A DNA stretch of 64,000 nt, taken from Rhodobacteraceae bacterium LMO-JJ12 (GTDB lineage Bacteria; Pseudomonadota; Alphaproteobacteria; Rhodobacterales; Rhodobacteraceae). The stretch covers positions 1,860,001 through 1,924,000 of the forward strand of contig JAKGBX010000001.1 of the NCBI GenBank assembly GCA_021555075.1, given 5' to 3'. Positions 54,519-63,361 of this stretch are shown here, in pieces. Position numbers and translations under genes: made by a program. The notes beneath the pieces are model-generated. The model saw nothing but the letters and a program-made list of their open reading frames with translations. It was not told where the DNA came from and made no database searches. Numbering within the stretch: the first letter of the stretch is position 1; every line of letters starts with the position of its first letter.

Positions 54519-56396
54519 ATGACCTGCCTGACGAGCTTGGAATTCACCATCGTGCCTGCAGCTGTGGCCACACTGTGGGCGATTTGCGCCATCGTATTGG
54601 CTTGGGTCGCGCGGAATAATCGCTTTGCAGGCAAACCCGCCTTTATGCTGACATTCGTGGCGATGCTGTGGTGGTTGTTCACCGTTGCGTTCGATTTGGC
54701 CTCACAGGGGTTATCATGCAAGGTCGGTTGGTCCCTGGCGGCCTGGCCCGGGATTACATTGCTGCCAATTGCTTGGACGTTCTTCGTGTTCGACTATACG
54801 ATGAACACCTACAAGGGCCGCAAGCCGATCCGTCTTTTGCTCTACATCGGATTGCCATCGCTGGTGAGTGCGATTGCTCTGACGAATAGCCAGACCCAGC
54901 TGCTTTACGGCACCGACACCCGCCTCGTGACCGAGGGAGCCAATACGTTCGTCATTTTTGACCACGGGCCGCTGTTTTATGCAGTCGCCGCAGGGCTCTA
55001 CATCTTTATAGCGAGCACTTTGAGCGTGCTCACCTATGCCTACTTCAAGGCCAAGAAGAACATCCGACCATTCCTCGGCGTCTTGATTTCCATTACCGCC
55101 GCTCCATTGGTTGCCAATGTAGCCTATGTCGGCTGGGGGTTCACCGTATTCGGGTTCGACCCGACGCCCTTTATGTTCGCTGTCGCGCTTGTGGCCTTCA
55201 GTTGGCTTCTGATGAACAACAGGATGATGGATACCGCCGCCCAGGGGAGAGACCTGCTATTCTATGCCACGCACGATCCGGTGATCATCATAGATGCGGT
55301 GGGGCGGTTTGCTGGCGCAAACTCTGCGGCAAAAGCGATCTTTGAGGAAAATCTACCCACGTGTGGTGGGGCGCTCGGCCACCTGGAGATGATTGGCCCG
55401 ATACTGAGTTTGCTTGGGGAAGCAGATGAACTCAGCGCTGCGGAGCCGATCTTGTTGGGGGATCGCACATACGAGCCGCAAGCCCTGCGAATTGAAAGCC
55501 CGATCCAGACGAAAGGACATCTGTTGGGCTGGTCGGTAAGGCTGTTCGATGTCACTGAAAGGGAACAATCGGCCGAAGCGCTGCGTCAAGCCGTTGCGCG
55601 TGCAGAGGCGGCCAACCGCGCAAAATCCGAGTTTCTCGCCGTGATCAGCCACGAATTGCGCACGCCCATGACATCTGTCAGAGGGGGCCTTGATCTGGCG
55701 CTTCATAGCGCCGCAGGTGATGTCAGCGCGCCCGTAAGAAACGTGTTGAGCATTGTTCAGAGGAATACCGTCAGGCTACAGATATTGATCGACGACATCC
55801 TCGATCTTCAAAAACTCGATCTGAACGCGATCACTCTCAATTGTCAGGAGTTGGATGCAGACGACTTCTTGCGGGAAACCATACAGGAATACGAAGCACA
55901 TGCTGCTGAAGCCAAGGTTGAGATTCGCACTGTCTCAGAGGATGTAAACAGGAAGGTGAAGGCCGACTCGGGCCGTTTGAAGCAGGTCGTCGGGAACGTT
56001 CTTTCAAACGCCGTGAAGTTCTCGCCCGAAGGTGGGCAAGTTGAATGCTCGGCTCGTTTGACTGATACCATGCTGAGACTGTCAATTCGCGATAGTGGAA
56101 TAGGTATTCCCGAAGATGCAGAGGATCAGGTTTTCGGACGGTTCAATCAGGTGGAGAGTTCGGTGACGCAGACGCCCGGAGGTTCCGGTCTCGGGATGCA
56201 TATAGCCAAGCTTCTGATCGAGCGAATGGGGGGGGCCATTTCTTATGAAAGCCGCCTTGGCACAGGCACCACTTTCCACATCGACATCCCGCTTTCGTCA
56301 CACGAGCTCCAGCCCCAATGGATATCAAACCCCGAGATTGAACGCCACCGCACGCGCGACGGTCTCAGCCTCGATCCCTTGCCACAGCTCGGATGA
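54519..56396 (+). CDS. Histidine kinase with 7-TM N terminus and PAS domain
   Basis: A 625-residue membrane sensor. Residues 1-230 contain seven hydrophobic segments of the HisKA_7TM type. Residues 240-345 form a PAS-like domain (DPVIIIDAVGRFAGANSAAKAIFEENL). A coiled linker leads to HisKA with His378 in ISHELRTPMTSV, and an ATPase domain follows (NVLSNAVKFSPEGG; IRDSGIGIPED; GGSGLGMHIAKLLIERMGG). No receiver domain and no adjacent response regulator are present, so it is an orphan. It lies beside tRNA-Asn, and its base usage looks less GC-biased than its neighbours, which hints at acquisition. Confidence 0.88.
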   Translation: MTCLTSLEFTIVPAAVATLWAICAIVLAWVARNNRFAGKPAFMLTFVAMLWWLFTVAFDLASQGLSCKVGWSLAAWPGITLLPIAWTFFVFDYTMNTYKGRKPIRLLLYIGLPSLVSAIALTNSQTQLLYGTDTRLVTEGANTFVIFDHGPLFYAVAAGLYIFIASTLSVLTYAYFKAKKNIRPFLGVLISITAAPLVANVAYVGWGFTVFGFDPTPFMFAVALVAFSWLLMNNRMMDTAAQGRDLLFYATHDPVIIIDAVGRFAGANSAAKAIFEENLPTCGGALGHLEMIGPILSLLGEADELSAAEPILLGDRTYEPQALRIESPIQTKGHLLGWSVRLFDVTEREQSAEALRQAVARAEAANRAKSEFLAVISHELRTPMTSVRGGLDLALHSAAGDVSAPVRNVLSIVQRNTVRLQILIDDILDLQKLDLNAITLNCQELDADDFLRETIQEYEAHAAEAKVEIRTVSEDVNRKVKADSGRLKQVVGNVLSNAVKFSPEGGQVECSARLTDTMLRLSIRDSGIGIPEDAEDQVFGRFNQVESSVTQTPGGSGLGMHIAKLLIERMGGAISYESRLGTGTTFHIDIPLSSHELQPQWISNPEIERHRTRDGLSLDPLPQLG

Positions 56397-56460
56397 AAAT
56401 GCCTGCGAATTTTCCCAATTGAGCCTAGCGGTCCAAGCATAGTCTCGTGACGGTGCTTTG

Positions 56461-56540
56461 AACCGTCGTTTGATGACGGTTCGAGCCGGACGTGCACCAG
56501 TTTGTGCACGTGCACGGGTGGCTCCGACTCTTGTCGGGGC
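56461..56540. other. Cluster of three hairpins next to tRNA-Asn
   Basis: Three consecutive stem-loops lie in 80 bases: GAACCGTC/GACGGTTC (56461-56483), CGTGCAC/GTGCACG (56492-56511) and GCTCCGAC/GTCGGGGC (56521-56540). They start 65 bases after the kinase stop and end 33 bases before the tRNA 3' end on the opposite strand. They could be a structured RNA, terminators, or a relic of an integration site. Confidence 0.5.
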
Positions 56541-56572
56541 TCAACCAATGAAATCAACCGCTTAGGTGATTT

Positions 56573-56647
56573 TGGCTCCGGCGGTAGGGATCGAACCTAC
56601 GACCAATTGATTAACAGTCAACTGCTCTACCGCTGAGCTACGCCGGA
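56573..56647 (-). tRNA. tRNA-Asn (GUU)
   Basis: A 75-nt cloverleaf including an encoded CCA end. The acceptor stem is TCCGGCG/CGCCGGA with G73. The anticodon stem GTTGA-type arm carries the loop CTGTTAA with anticodon GUU, and the T-arm contains GGTTCGATCCC. The anticodon assigns asparagine. Confidence 0.97.
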
Positions 56648-56726
56648 ACACGTCTGGCCATATAGCAATCGCAGTATGCCCCGTCCAGAGGGATTTCGAA
56701 CTATTTTTGGGTTTTCGCTAAAGCCC

Positions 56727-57650
56727 TTAAATCAAATGGAATTCGGCCTCTGCACTGAGGCGTGGACGGGGAGCGACGCGCCTTTTGCCTGTCAGATCAA
56801 CGAGATGGGCAAAGACATTGCGTGTGGCGGCACCGATGAAGTGTTTTGGCAGCTCGGTATAGATGCGGCAGGCCAGCGTGTAGGCGCTGGCAGGGCCTTC
56901 CTGCAAGGCTGCGAGGATTTCGGTTTCGCGCATCTGGCGGTGCGAGACCAGCCAGTCAAGCCGCCCGGCAGGATCGTCAATCGGGGCGCCGTGACCGGAA
57001 TGAAAAACCCGCCAGCTATGACGTTGCAAACGTGTGCAAGACGCCATGAAATCAGTCAGATCGCCATCGGGTGGAGACACCAGAGAACTCGACCAGCCCA
57101 TCACGTGATCGCCGCAAAACAACGTATCCCCCCAGGCAAAGCTTATGTGGTTGCCATAATGCCCGGGCGTGTGAATTACCCGGAGATCCCAGCCGTCGCC
57201 AGCGATCTCCTGTCCGTCCTGCAGTGTGATGTCCGGGTGAAAGGCGGCGTCAACGCCTTCGCCTCCGCCGGCGAGGCCTTCGGCGGCAAGCTCCTGCATC
57301 ACGGCCGAGCGCCCGGCCTGCCAATCGCCAAAGGCCAGAACCGGCGCGCCCGTGGTCTGGGAAAGGGCGCGTGACAGTGGCGAGTGGTCGAGATGTGAAT
57401 GGGTGACAAGGATGTGGGTGATCTCTTGTCCGGGGGCGACGGCGGCGAGGATGGCAGCAAGATGGGTTTCATCCTCGGGCCCCGGATCAATCACGGCGAG
57501 ACCACGGGTGCCCAGAAGATAGGTGTTGGTGCCGCGATAGGTCATCGGCGAGGGGTTGGGGCAGAGAACGCGCCTGAGTCCGGGTTCAAGTTCGATGGCC
57601 TCGCCCGTGGGCGGGTTGAAGTCATCCGGGGCTTGCAGTTGGCTGGACAT
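56727..57650 (-). CDS. Metallo-beta-lactamase fold hydrolase, LACTB2-like
   Basis: A 307-residue MBL-fold protein. The metal motif is VTHSHLDHSPLS near residue 82; downstream His and Asp ligands are in IHTPGHYGNHI and FCGDHVMGW. The C-terminal part (WLVSHRQMRETEILAALQEGPAS) matches the winged-helix domain of the LACTB2 group, which includes RNA endonucleases and thioesterase-like enzymes. The function is unresolved. ATG 57650 is preferred; a start two codons earlier (57656) is possible. It diverges from the EnvZ-like kinase gene. Confidence 0.87.
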   Translation of the reverse strand: MSSQLQAPDDFNPPTGEAIELEPGLRRVLCPNPSPMTYRGTNTYLLGTRGLAVIDPGPEDETHLAAILAAVAPGQEITHILVTHSHLDHSPLSRALSQTTGAPVLAFGDWQAGRSAVMQELAAEGLAGGGEGVDAAFHPDITLQDGQEIAGDGWDLRVIHTPGHYGNHISFAWGDTLFCGDHVMGWSSSLVSPPDGDLTDFMASCTRLQRHSWRVFHSGHGAPIDDPAGRLDWLVSHRQMRETEILAALQEGPASAYTLACRIYTELPKHFIGAATRNVFAHLVDLTGKRRVAPRPRLSAEAEFHLI

Positions 57651-57697
57651 GGGCAATGCGCTCTTTCTTCATCGGGATATCGTCGCTAGGAATAGGC

Positions 57698-59011
57698 ATG
57701 TTTTTCGCTTGGCTCAAACGCTATATGCCGCGCTCGCTCTATGGACGGGCGGCGTTGATCCTTATTTTACCGGTCGTGTCGTTGCAATTGGTGCTGTCGG
57801 TGGTGATTGCACAGCGCCATTTCGAAGGCGTCACCCGGCAGATGAGCGTGAGCGTAAGCCGCGAGATCCGGTTGTTGATGGCCCCGGAAACCAGCCAGGA
57901 GACGAAGGATTCCGCGGCGCAGATGTTGGATATTGAGATGCAGCCGGTGCAACCCGAAGAACTGCCGGTGCACAATTTGCGGCGCTGGTATGATTTCTCG
58001 GCGTTCATCATATTTGCGGAGTTGGAACAGCGGGTGCCGGGCATTCTGGCGATCGAGCTGCCAGACGACAATGTGGTGCGGGTCTTTGTGCAGGGGGCTG
58101 AAGGGCCGGTGCAGTTGGAATTCGACCGGGTGAGAATCTCGGCACGCAACCCGCATCAGTTATTTGCCAACATGCTGTTTTTTGGTGCGCTTCTTACGGT
58201 GATTGCCTTCATTTATCTGCGCAATCAGCTGCGCCCGATCAAGCGGCTGGCGGGCGCAGCCGAGGCGTTTGGTCGTGGGCGGCATGTGCCATACCGTCCG
58301 ACCGGTGCGATAGAAGTGCGCGCGGCGGGCAATGCCTTTCTTGACATGCGCGCCCGGATCGAACGCCAGATCGAACAGCGCACCCTGATGCTGTCGGGGG
58401 TGAGTCATGACCTCCGCACGCCTCTGACTCGAATGAAGCTTGGCTTGTCGTTGCTTGAGCCGGAAGATCGTGAGCCGCTGGAGCGCGATGTCGAGGAAAT
58501 GCGGCGGCTGGTGGATGAGTTCCTGTCTTTCGTGCGCGACGCATCCGAAGGGGAGCCGGAGCCGGTCGACCCGGTGGCGTTGGTCGCGCAGGTTGTCGAG
58601 GATTTTCAGCGCAGTGGCCGCGACGTGGTGCTGAACCTGGTAAGCGGCAAGACACAAAGTGATGACCGGCTGGTGAACCTGCGGCCTGTTGCAATCCGTC
58701 GTGCCGTTGAAAACCTGATTTCCAATGCGGTGCGCTATGGATCAAAAGCTGTAGTGTCGGTTGATCTGACTGAGAAAAGCCTGCGCGTGCGGGTCGAAGA
58801 CGATGGCCCGGGAATCCCGGCGGATCGTCGGGAAGAGGCGGTGCGCCCGTTCACGCGTCTTGACGTGGCGCGCAACCAGAACAAGGGCACGGGTGTCGGG
58901 CTTGGATTGTCCATCGCGGTCGATGTGGCGCGGGCCCATGGCGGGGTGCTTCGCCTTGGCGAGAGCGAGGCTCTGGGGGGGCTGCGTGCTGACATCGTGA
59001 TCGCGCGGTGA
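57698..59011 (+). CDS. EnvZ-like sensor histidine kinase
   Basis: A 437-residue two-TM sensor kinase. There is one helix near residues 18-38 and a second near 157-175, with a periplasmic domain of about 120 residues between, then a HAMP region (RPIKRLAGAAEAFGRG). HisKA has His237 in GVSHDLRTPLTRMKLGLSLLE. The ATPase domain has NLISNAVRYGS, VEDDGPGIP and GTGVGLGLSIAVDVA. The layout is that of EnvZ, but no OmpR-type regulator is next to it. AGGA precedes ATG 57698; the frame extends to 57656 without a site. Confidence 0.9.
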   Translation: MFFAWLKRYMPRSLYGRAALILILPVVSLQLVLSVVIAQRHFEGVTRQMSVSVSREIRLLMAPETSQETKDSAAQMLDIEMQPVQPEELPVHNLRRWYDFSAFIIFAELEQRVPGILAIELPDDNVVRVFVQGAEGPVQLEFDRVRISARNPHQLFANMLFFGALLTVIAFIYLRNQLRPIKRLAGAAEAFGRGRHVPYRPTGAIEVRAAGNAFLDMRARIERQIEQRTLMLSGVSHDLRTPLTRMKLGLSLLEPEDREPLERDVEEMRRLVDEFLSFVRDASEGEPEPVDPVALVAQVVEDFQRSGRDVVLNLVSGKTQSDDRLVNLRPVAIRRAVENLISNAVRYGSKAVVSVDLTEKSLRVRVEDDGPGIPADRREEAVRPFTRLDVARNQNKGTGVGLGLSIAVDVARAHGGVLRLGESEALGGLRADIVIAR

Positions 59012-59066
59012 CGCGCATCGTTGTCGGGATGAAACCCGGAAGCAGCAGTGTCATAGGGGCGTGGAT

Positions 59067-59140
59067 TGGAGCGGGTAGCGGGAATCGAACCCGCGCGTTC
59101 AGCTTGGGAAGCTGACAGGCTACCATTACATCATACCCGC
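59067..59140 (-). tRNA. tRNA-Gly (CCC)
   Basis: A 74-nt cloverleaf with encoded CCA. The acceptor stem is GCGGGTA/TACCCGC with T73. The anticodon arm TCAGC-TTCCCAA-GCTGA places CCC at positions 34-36, and the T-arm contains GGTTCGATTCC. It lies between two convergent genes, 55 bases after the kinase stop. Confidence 0.95.
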
Positions 59141-59183
59141 CGCGACCGACGAGATAGCGCGCGGGCGTAGTATGGTCAAGCCG

Positions 59184-60524
59184 TCAGCGCGGATGGGCCT
59201 CGGCGCTGGGGTCGGTCTCGTCGTCTTCGGGAATACGGCGTGGTTCGAACAGCGGGAGATACCAGAAAATCAACCAACCGCGGCGATACCAGGCCACCGG
59301 TCCGCTTTCGCGCCGACGCAGGGATTTAGGGAAGAATTGCAGCAATATCCAGAGCGGCGCCAGCGGGCCGTTGGTGTGAGAATTGTGGATTAGCGCATGG
59401 GCGTCGGGCTTGGCATAGGGCAGGCCGCCGGGGGTTTGGGCGTCTTTGACGCTGCCTTCGAAATAGCGGGCGCGCGCGCCACGTTTAAGGCTCAGCCCAA
59501 GGCGGCGCGGGCCGGGCAGAGGCGCGCGGTGGGCCTGCTTGCGCAAGGCGGTGTCTTCGGCATCGGCCTTTCGTTCTGCGGCTTTCAGGGCGTCGAGCAT
59601 CCACAAAAGCGTGATTTTGCCAATGCCGCTTTCATCTTCTCGCGGTGAGCCACCGATGTCGGAATGAAACCCCGGAAACCAGCGTTGCGTGACATATTGG
59701 CGGCGCTTGGTTTTCGAGTTGCGGAAGTTGTTGCCGAAATAGACTGGCTCTTTGGTTTCCTTGTCGCGTTCCGGCAGCCAGGATTGTGCGCGAAACATCG
59801 AGCGACATTCATGAATCGCCAGCGCATGCAGCACGATACGGACCGAAACGTTGGCGTTGACCGAAGGGTGGGTGCCCATCTCGGCAAAGGAAGCGAAATG
59901 GCGCAGGTTGTAGAGCGGACGGCGGAAGCGCACCATTGAGCTGACCGTGTCAAAGAGCAGCAGTGCGCGGATCGGTGCGGGCTCGGGATCAAGCACGCGC
60001 TCGTATTCGCGCAGCGCCTGAAACACGCGTTCGTCTTTTTCAGAGCTGTCAAAATCGGTGACTCGGCGATAGGCGCGAAAAACCGGCGTGATAAGGTGGA
60101 GATTGTCAGGCGTGACCAGCCCGAAGTTATGAATGAACCCGGCCAGCACGCGCGCCGCATAGGCGCCACGCGAAAAGCCGACAAGATAGATGTGATCCCC
60201 CTCGGCGGCATCATCGGACAAGCCGGGATCGAGCGCCTGTTTTTGTTCGCGGCTTTGATAGGTGCGGCAGAGATAGCGGTAGGATTCAAGAACGTCATCT
60301 TCCAACCCATAACCGAATGCCTGCCCCAGCAGGCCGCTGACGACCTGGCGGGTGCGGCCCAGAAATTGCGGTCCGTCATAGGTGCCCACGCCCATGACAT
60401 AGCGCGCGATCTGTCTTTCGGGTTTGGATTTGTCGAGAGCCTTGTAGAGTTTGAGAATGTTGGATTCACGATCGCCGATCTCGTTGCCGGTGCCGTCAAT
60501 GCAGACGATGATCTTGCGCGACAT
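59184..60524 (-). CDS. DUF2235 alpha/beta hydrolase (Tle1-like)
   Basis: A 446-residue protein of the DUF2235 family, related to type VI secretion phospholipases of the Tle1 group. The N terminus IIVCIDGTGNEIGDRESNI and the GFSRGAYAARVLAGF nucleophile elbow (Ser near residue 120) are clear, as is WFPGFHSDIGGS with a likely His. The C terminus is charged and contains hydrophobic WYRRGWLIFWYLPLF, which may associate with membranes. There is no VgrG, PAAR or immunity gene nearby, so it is probably not a secreted effector here. The substrate is unknown. Confidence 0.85.
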   Translation of the reverse strand: MSRKIIVCIDGTGNEIGDRESNILKLYKALDKSKPERQIARYVMGVGTYDGPQFLGRTRQVVSGLLGQAFGYGLEDDVLESYRYLCRTYQSREQKQALDPGLSDDAAEGDHIYLVGFSRGAYAARVLAGFIHNFGLVTPDNLHLITPVFRAYRRVTDFDSSEKDERVFQALREYERVLDPEPAPIRALLLFDTVSSMVRFRRPLYNLRHFASFAEMGTHPSVNANVSVRIVLHALAIHECRSMFRAQSWLPERDKETKEPVYFGNNFRNSKTKRRQYVTQRWFPGFHSDIGGSPREDESGIGKITLLWMLDALKAAERKADAEDTALRKQAHRAPLPGPRRLGLSLKRGARARYFEGSVKDAQTPGGLPYAKPDAHALIHNSHTNGPLAPLWILLQFFPKSLRRRESGPVAWYRRGWLIFWYLPLFEPRRIPEDDETDPSAEAHPR

Positions 60525-60665
60525 GGGCGAGCCTCAAAAAATACATGGAGAGGATTGCCCGTATCAAAACAGGTCAGGGCCGAAAAATCAACTTTGACGG
60601 GAGAATGGCGTGCAGGGTCGACCCATGGTTATAGGGCGCGAAAACGCGCGGTGTGCGCGAATGTC

Positions 60666-61067
60666 TCAGGCGTCGCGCAGGTAATCGGCGTCAGTTACCT
60701 TTTCGAGCCAGTCAGAGGCGATATCGCCGTCTTTTTCCTGCATTGCAAGATGGGTCATGGCACAGTCGGGCGCTGCGCCGTGCCAATGTTCTTCACCCGG
60801 TGCAAACCAGATGACATCACCGGGAAAGACTTCGCGAATGGCGTTGCCGCGGGTGGCGATGCGGCCCTTGCCAGACATGATCAGCAAGGTTTGACCGTAG
60901 GGATGGGTATGCCATGCGGTGCGCGCGCCGGGCTCAAATGTGACGCTTAGTGCGTTGAGCCGAGCAGGAACTGGCGCGGAGATCACCGGGTCGAAACGCA
61001 CCGTGCCAGTGAAGTAATCGGGATTGGCCGGAGCCGAAGGGCGAGAGCCGGCGCGGTGGATGTCCAT
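60666..61067 (-). CDS. Small cupin, manganese hydroxynitrile-lyase-like
   Basis: A 133-residue single-domain cupin. The metal ligand pattern is His53, His55, Gln59 and His94 (WHTHPYGQTLLI and GEEHWHGA), the same spacing I recall for the manganese cupin hydroxynitrile lyases such as GtHNL. Such cupins are often next to carboxymuconolactone decarboxylases; none is present here. The function could be any small-molecule metalloenzyme or sensor. ATG 61067 gives the family N terminus; longer frames enter the ASKHA gene. Confidence 0.82.
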   Translation of the reverse strand: MDIHRAGSRPSAPANPDYFTGTVRFDPVISAPVPARLNALSVTFEPGARTAWHTHPYGQTLLIMSGKGRIATRGNAIREVFPGDVIWFAPGEEHWHGAAPDCAMTHLAMQEKDGDIASDWLEKVTDADYLRDA

Positions 61068-61149
61068 GGGTGTTAGTCCTTTTGCGGCGATGACAGTTGG
61101 CTGGGCTATTTTAACGGGTTTTGGCACTTTTGAGGGTGCTTGGGTGTGC

Positions 61150-63192
61150 TTAGCCCCTGCGACGGCGACGTCTGCGGGCTCCACCGTCGCCTTCGTCACC
61201 GCCGGTATTGAAGCTGACATCGGGCAGGCTGACGATGGATTCCAAGATAGGGAACGGCTCAACCGCGTTGGGAATGGCCGAGGCGTTGACGAAATGCTCC
61301 TGAAAACGTGGTTCGACCGCAGTTTCGATCTTGTGGATATTGCGCACGGTTTCTTCGATTTCGCTACGTGCTTCGCTGTTGAGCAGAGCGATGCGCGCGC
61401 CGGTGCCAGCGGCGTTGCCTGCTGAGGTGACCTTTTCGAGCGGGCAATCAGGGATCATGCCCAGCACCATTGCGTGTTTGGAGGAGATATGCGCGCCAAA
61501 AGCCCCGGCGAGCACGACGCGGTCAACCGTATCGACGCCGAATTTATCCATCAAGAGGCGTGCGCCGGAATAGAGCGCCGCTTTGGCCATCTGGATGGCG
61601 CGGATATCGGGGTTGGTGACGGTGATTTTCGCGCTGTCCTCGGAACCTTCCCAGAGCACATAGGCCTGTGTGCGCCCGTCGGGGATACAGCGTGCAGTGC
61701 CGGTTTGCGCCGCCGAGCCGATCAGACCGGAAGGGTCGAGTAGCCCGGCCATGCGCATTTCAGCAATCGCTTCAATAATGCCTGAGCCGCAGATGCCGGT
61801 AATTCCAGTGGTGGCGATGGCGGCTGCGAAATCTGGATCGTCAGACCACAGATCAGAGCCGATGACGCGGAAGCGCGGTTCTTTCGTCACTGGATCAATC
61901 TCAACCCGTTCAATGGCACCGGGGGCCGCGCGTTGGCCCGAACTGATCTGCGCGCCTTCGAAGGCGGGGCCGGTGGGTGAGGAGCAGGCGAGGACCTTCT
62001 CGCGGTTGCCCAAGAGTATCTCGGCATTGGTGCCGACATCGACCACCAGCACAAGGTCTTCGGATTTGTCTGGTGCCTCGGAGAGCGCCACGGCGGCGGC
62101 GTCGGCCCCGACATGACCGGCGATGCAGGGCAGCAGATAGACCCGCGCGGCGGGATGCAGGACAAGATCGAGATCGGATGCGCGCAGGCGCAGGGCGTTT
62201 GAGGTGGCAAGCGCGAAGGGGGCCTGACCCAGCTCATAGGGGTCGATACCGAGAAAGAGGTGGTGCATCACGGGGTTGCAGACGAAAACCGCGTCCATGA
62301 TCAGGGTCTTGTCGATATCGGCCTCGGCCGAGACCTCATCAAACAGCACGTTCATGCCGGCACGCACGGCGTCTGTCATTTCATTGGCGCCGCCGGGGTT
62401 CATCATCGAATAGGAAACCCGGCTCATCAGGTCTTCGCCAAAGCGAATCTGGGGGTTCATGATACCCGAAGAGGCGATAACTTCGCCCGATTGCAATTCG
62501 CACAGATGCGCGGCGATGGTGGTGGAACCGAGATCGACGGCGAGGCCATAAATCGAGCCTTCGTAGAAGCCGGACCAGAGGTGCATGATCTTGGGCGGGT
62601 TTTCGGCGTCGCCGAGGTGAATGGCGGCGGTGACCTTCCATGCGCCTTTGCGCAACGTGGTCTGGAGAGAGGTCAGGATGTGAAGATCGGCCCGCAAGTC
62701 TTTGATATTCCATCCTTCGTCAAGGGCAGACACCAGCCGTTCAAGATCGCCGGAGGGCTCGTGCATGTCCGGTTCTTCGACTTCGACATAGAACAGTTTG
62801 ACCGAAGGGTTGAGGGTGATGTCGCGCGCTTCTGCGCGCTTGCGCACCACTTGCTTGTGGACCTGAGATTCGGGCGGCACGTCGATCACCACGTCATGCT
62901 GAATCTGGGCCTGGCAGCCAAGGCGGCGGCCCTTGGGCAAACCGCGCTTGTCATCATAACGTTGCTCGACGGCATTCCAGTCGGATAGGGCATCTGGTGC
63001 CACGGTGACGCCATGCTTGGGGAATTCGCCGTAAGCCGGTGTAATCTGACATTTCGAGCAGATGCCACGGCCGCCGCAGACGCTATCGAGATCGACGCCG
63101 AGTTGACGTGCGGCGGTGAGCACCGGGGTGCCGACAGGGAAATGGCCACGTTTGCCCGAAGGGGTGAATATGACGAGGGGATCTTTGCTCAT
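61150..63192 (-). CDS. ASKHA-domain corrinoid activation protein (RACo/RamA-like, DUF4445)
   Basis: A 680-residue protein that should reduce inactive cob(II)alamin to cob(I)alamin on a corrinoid methyltransferase, using ATP. The N-terminal ferredoxin-like domain has a [2Fe-2S] cluster (Cys39, Cys45, Cys48, Cys93; SVCGGRGICSKC). From about residue 210 it has an ASKHA domain (GLAVDLGSTTIAAHL; VVDVGTNAEILLGN; GITGICGSGIIEA). The C terminus is Asp/Gly- then Arg-rich (GARRRRRRRG), like the tail of the methyltransferase at 46.5 kb. It probably serves the one-carbon operon 13 kb away. Confidence 0.9.
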   Translation of the reverse strand: MSKDPLVIFTPSGKRGHFPVGTPVLTAARQLGVDLDSVCGGRGICSKCQITPAYGEFPKHGVTVAPDALSDWNAVEQRYDDKRGLPKGRRLGCQAQIQHDVVIDVPPESQVHKQVVRKRAEARDITLNPSVKLFYVEVEEPDMHEPSGDLERLVSALDEGWNIKDLRADLHILTSLQTTLRKGAWKVTAAIHLGDAENPPKIMHLWSGFYEGSIYGLAVDLGSTTIAAHLCELQSGEVIASSGIMNPQIRFGEDLMSRVSYSMMNPGGANEMTDAVRAGMNVLFDEVSAEADIDKTLIMDAVFVCNPVMHHLFLGIDPYELGQAPFALATSNALRLRASDLDLVLHPAARVYLLPCIAGHVGADAAAVALSEAPDKSEDLVLVVDVGTNAEILLGNREKVLACSSPTGPAFEGAQISSGQRAAPGAIERVEIDPVTKEPRFRVIGSDLWSDDPDFAAAIATTGITGICGSGIIEAIAEMRMAGLLDPSGLIGSAAQTGTARCIPDGRTQAYVLWEGSEDSAKITVTNPDIRAIQMAKAALYSGARLLMDKFGVDTVDRVVLAGAFGAHISSKHAMVLGMIPDCPLEKVTSAGNAAGTGARIALLNSEARSEIEETVRNIHKIETAVEPRFQEHFVNASAIPNAVEPFPILESIVSLPDVSFNTGGDEGDGGARRRRRRRG

Positions 63193-63361
63193 GCCTGCGC
63201 GCCTTTTGACCGGTTTGGGATGACAATAGGATGTTTGCGGGCAGGTGAAAGATGCATAGCGGCATTATCTTTTCCGCAAGCGGCATTTTCCGGAATTCAA
63301 GTTGCGCAATCGCGCGAGGGGGCTCTGGTAAGGTTCGTCTGTGCAGAGCGAAACGGGGGTG

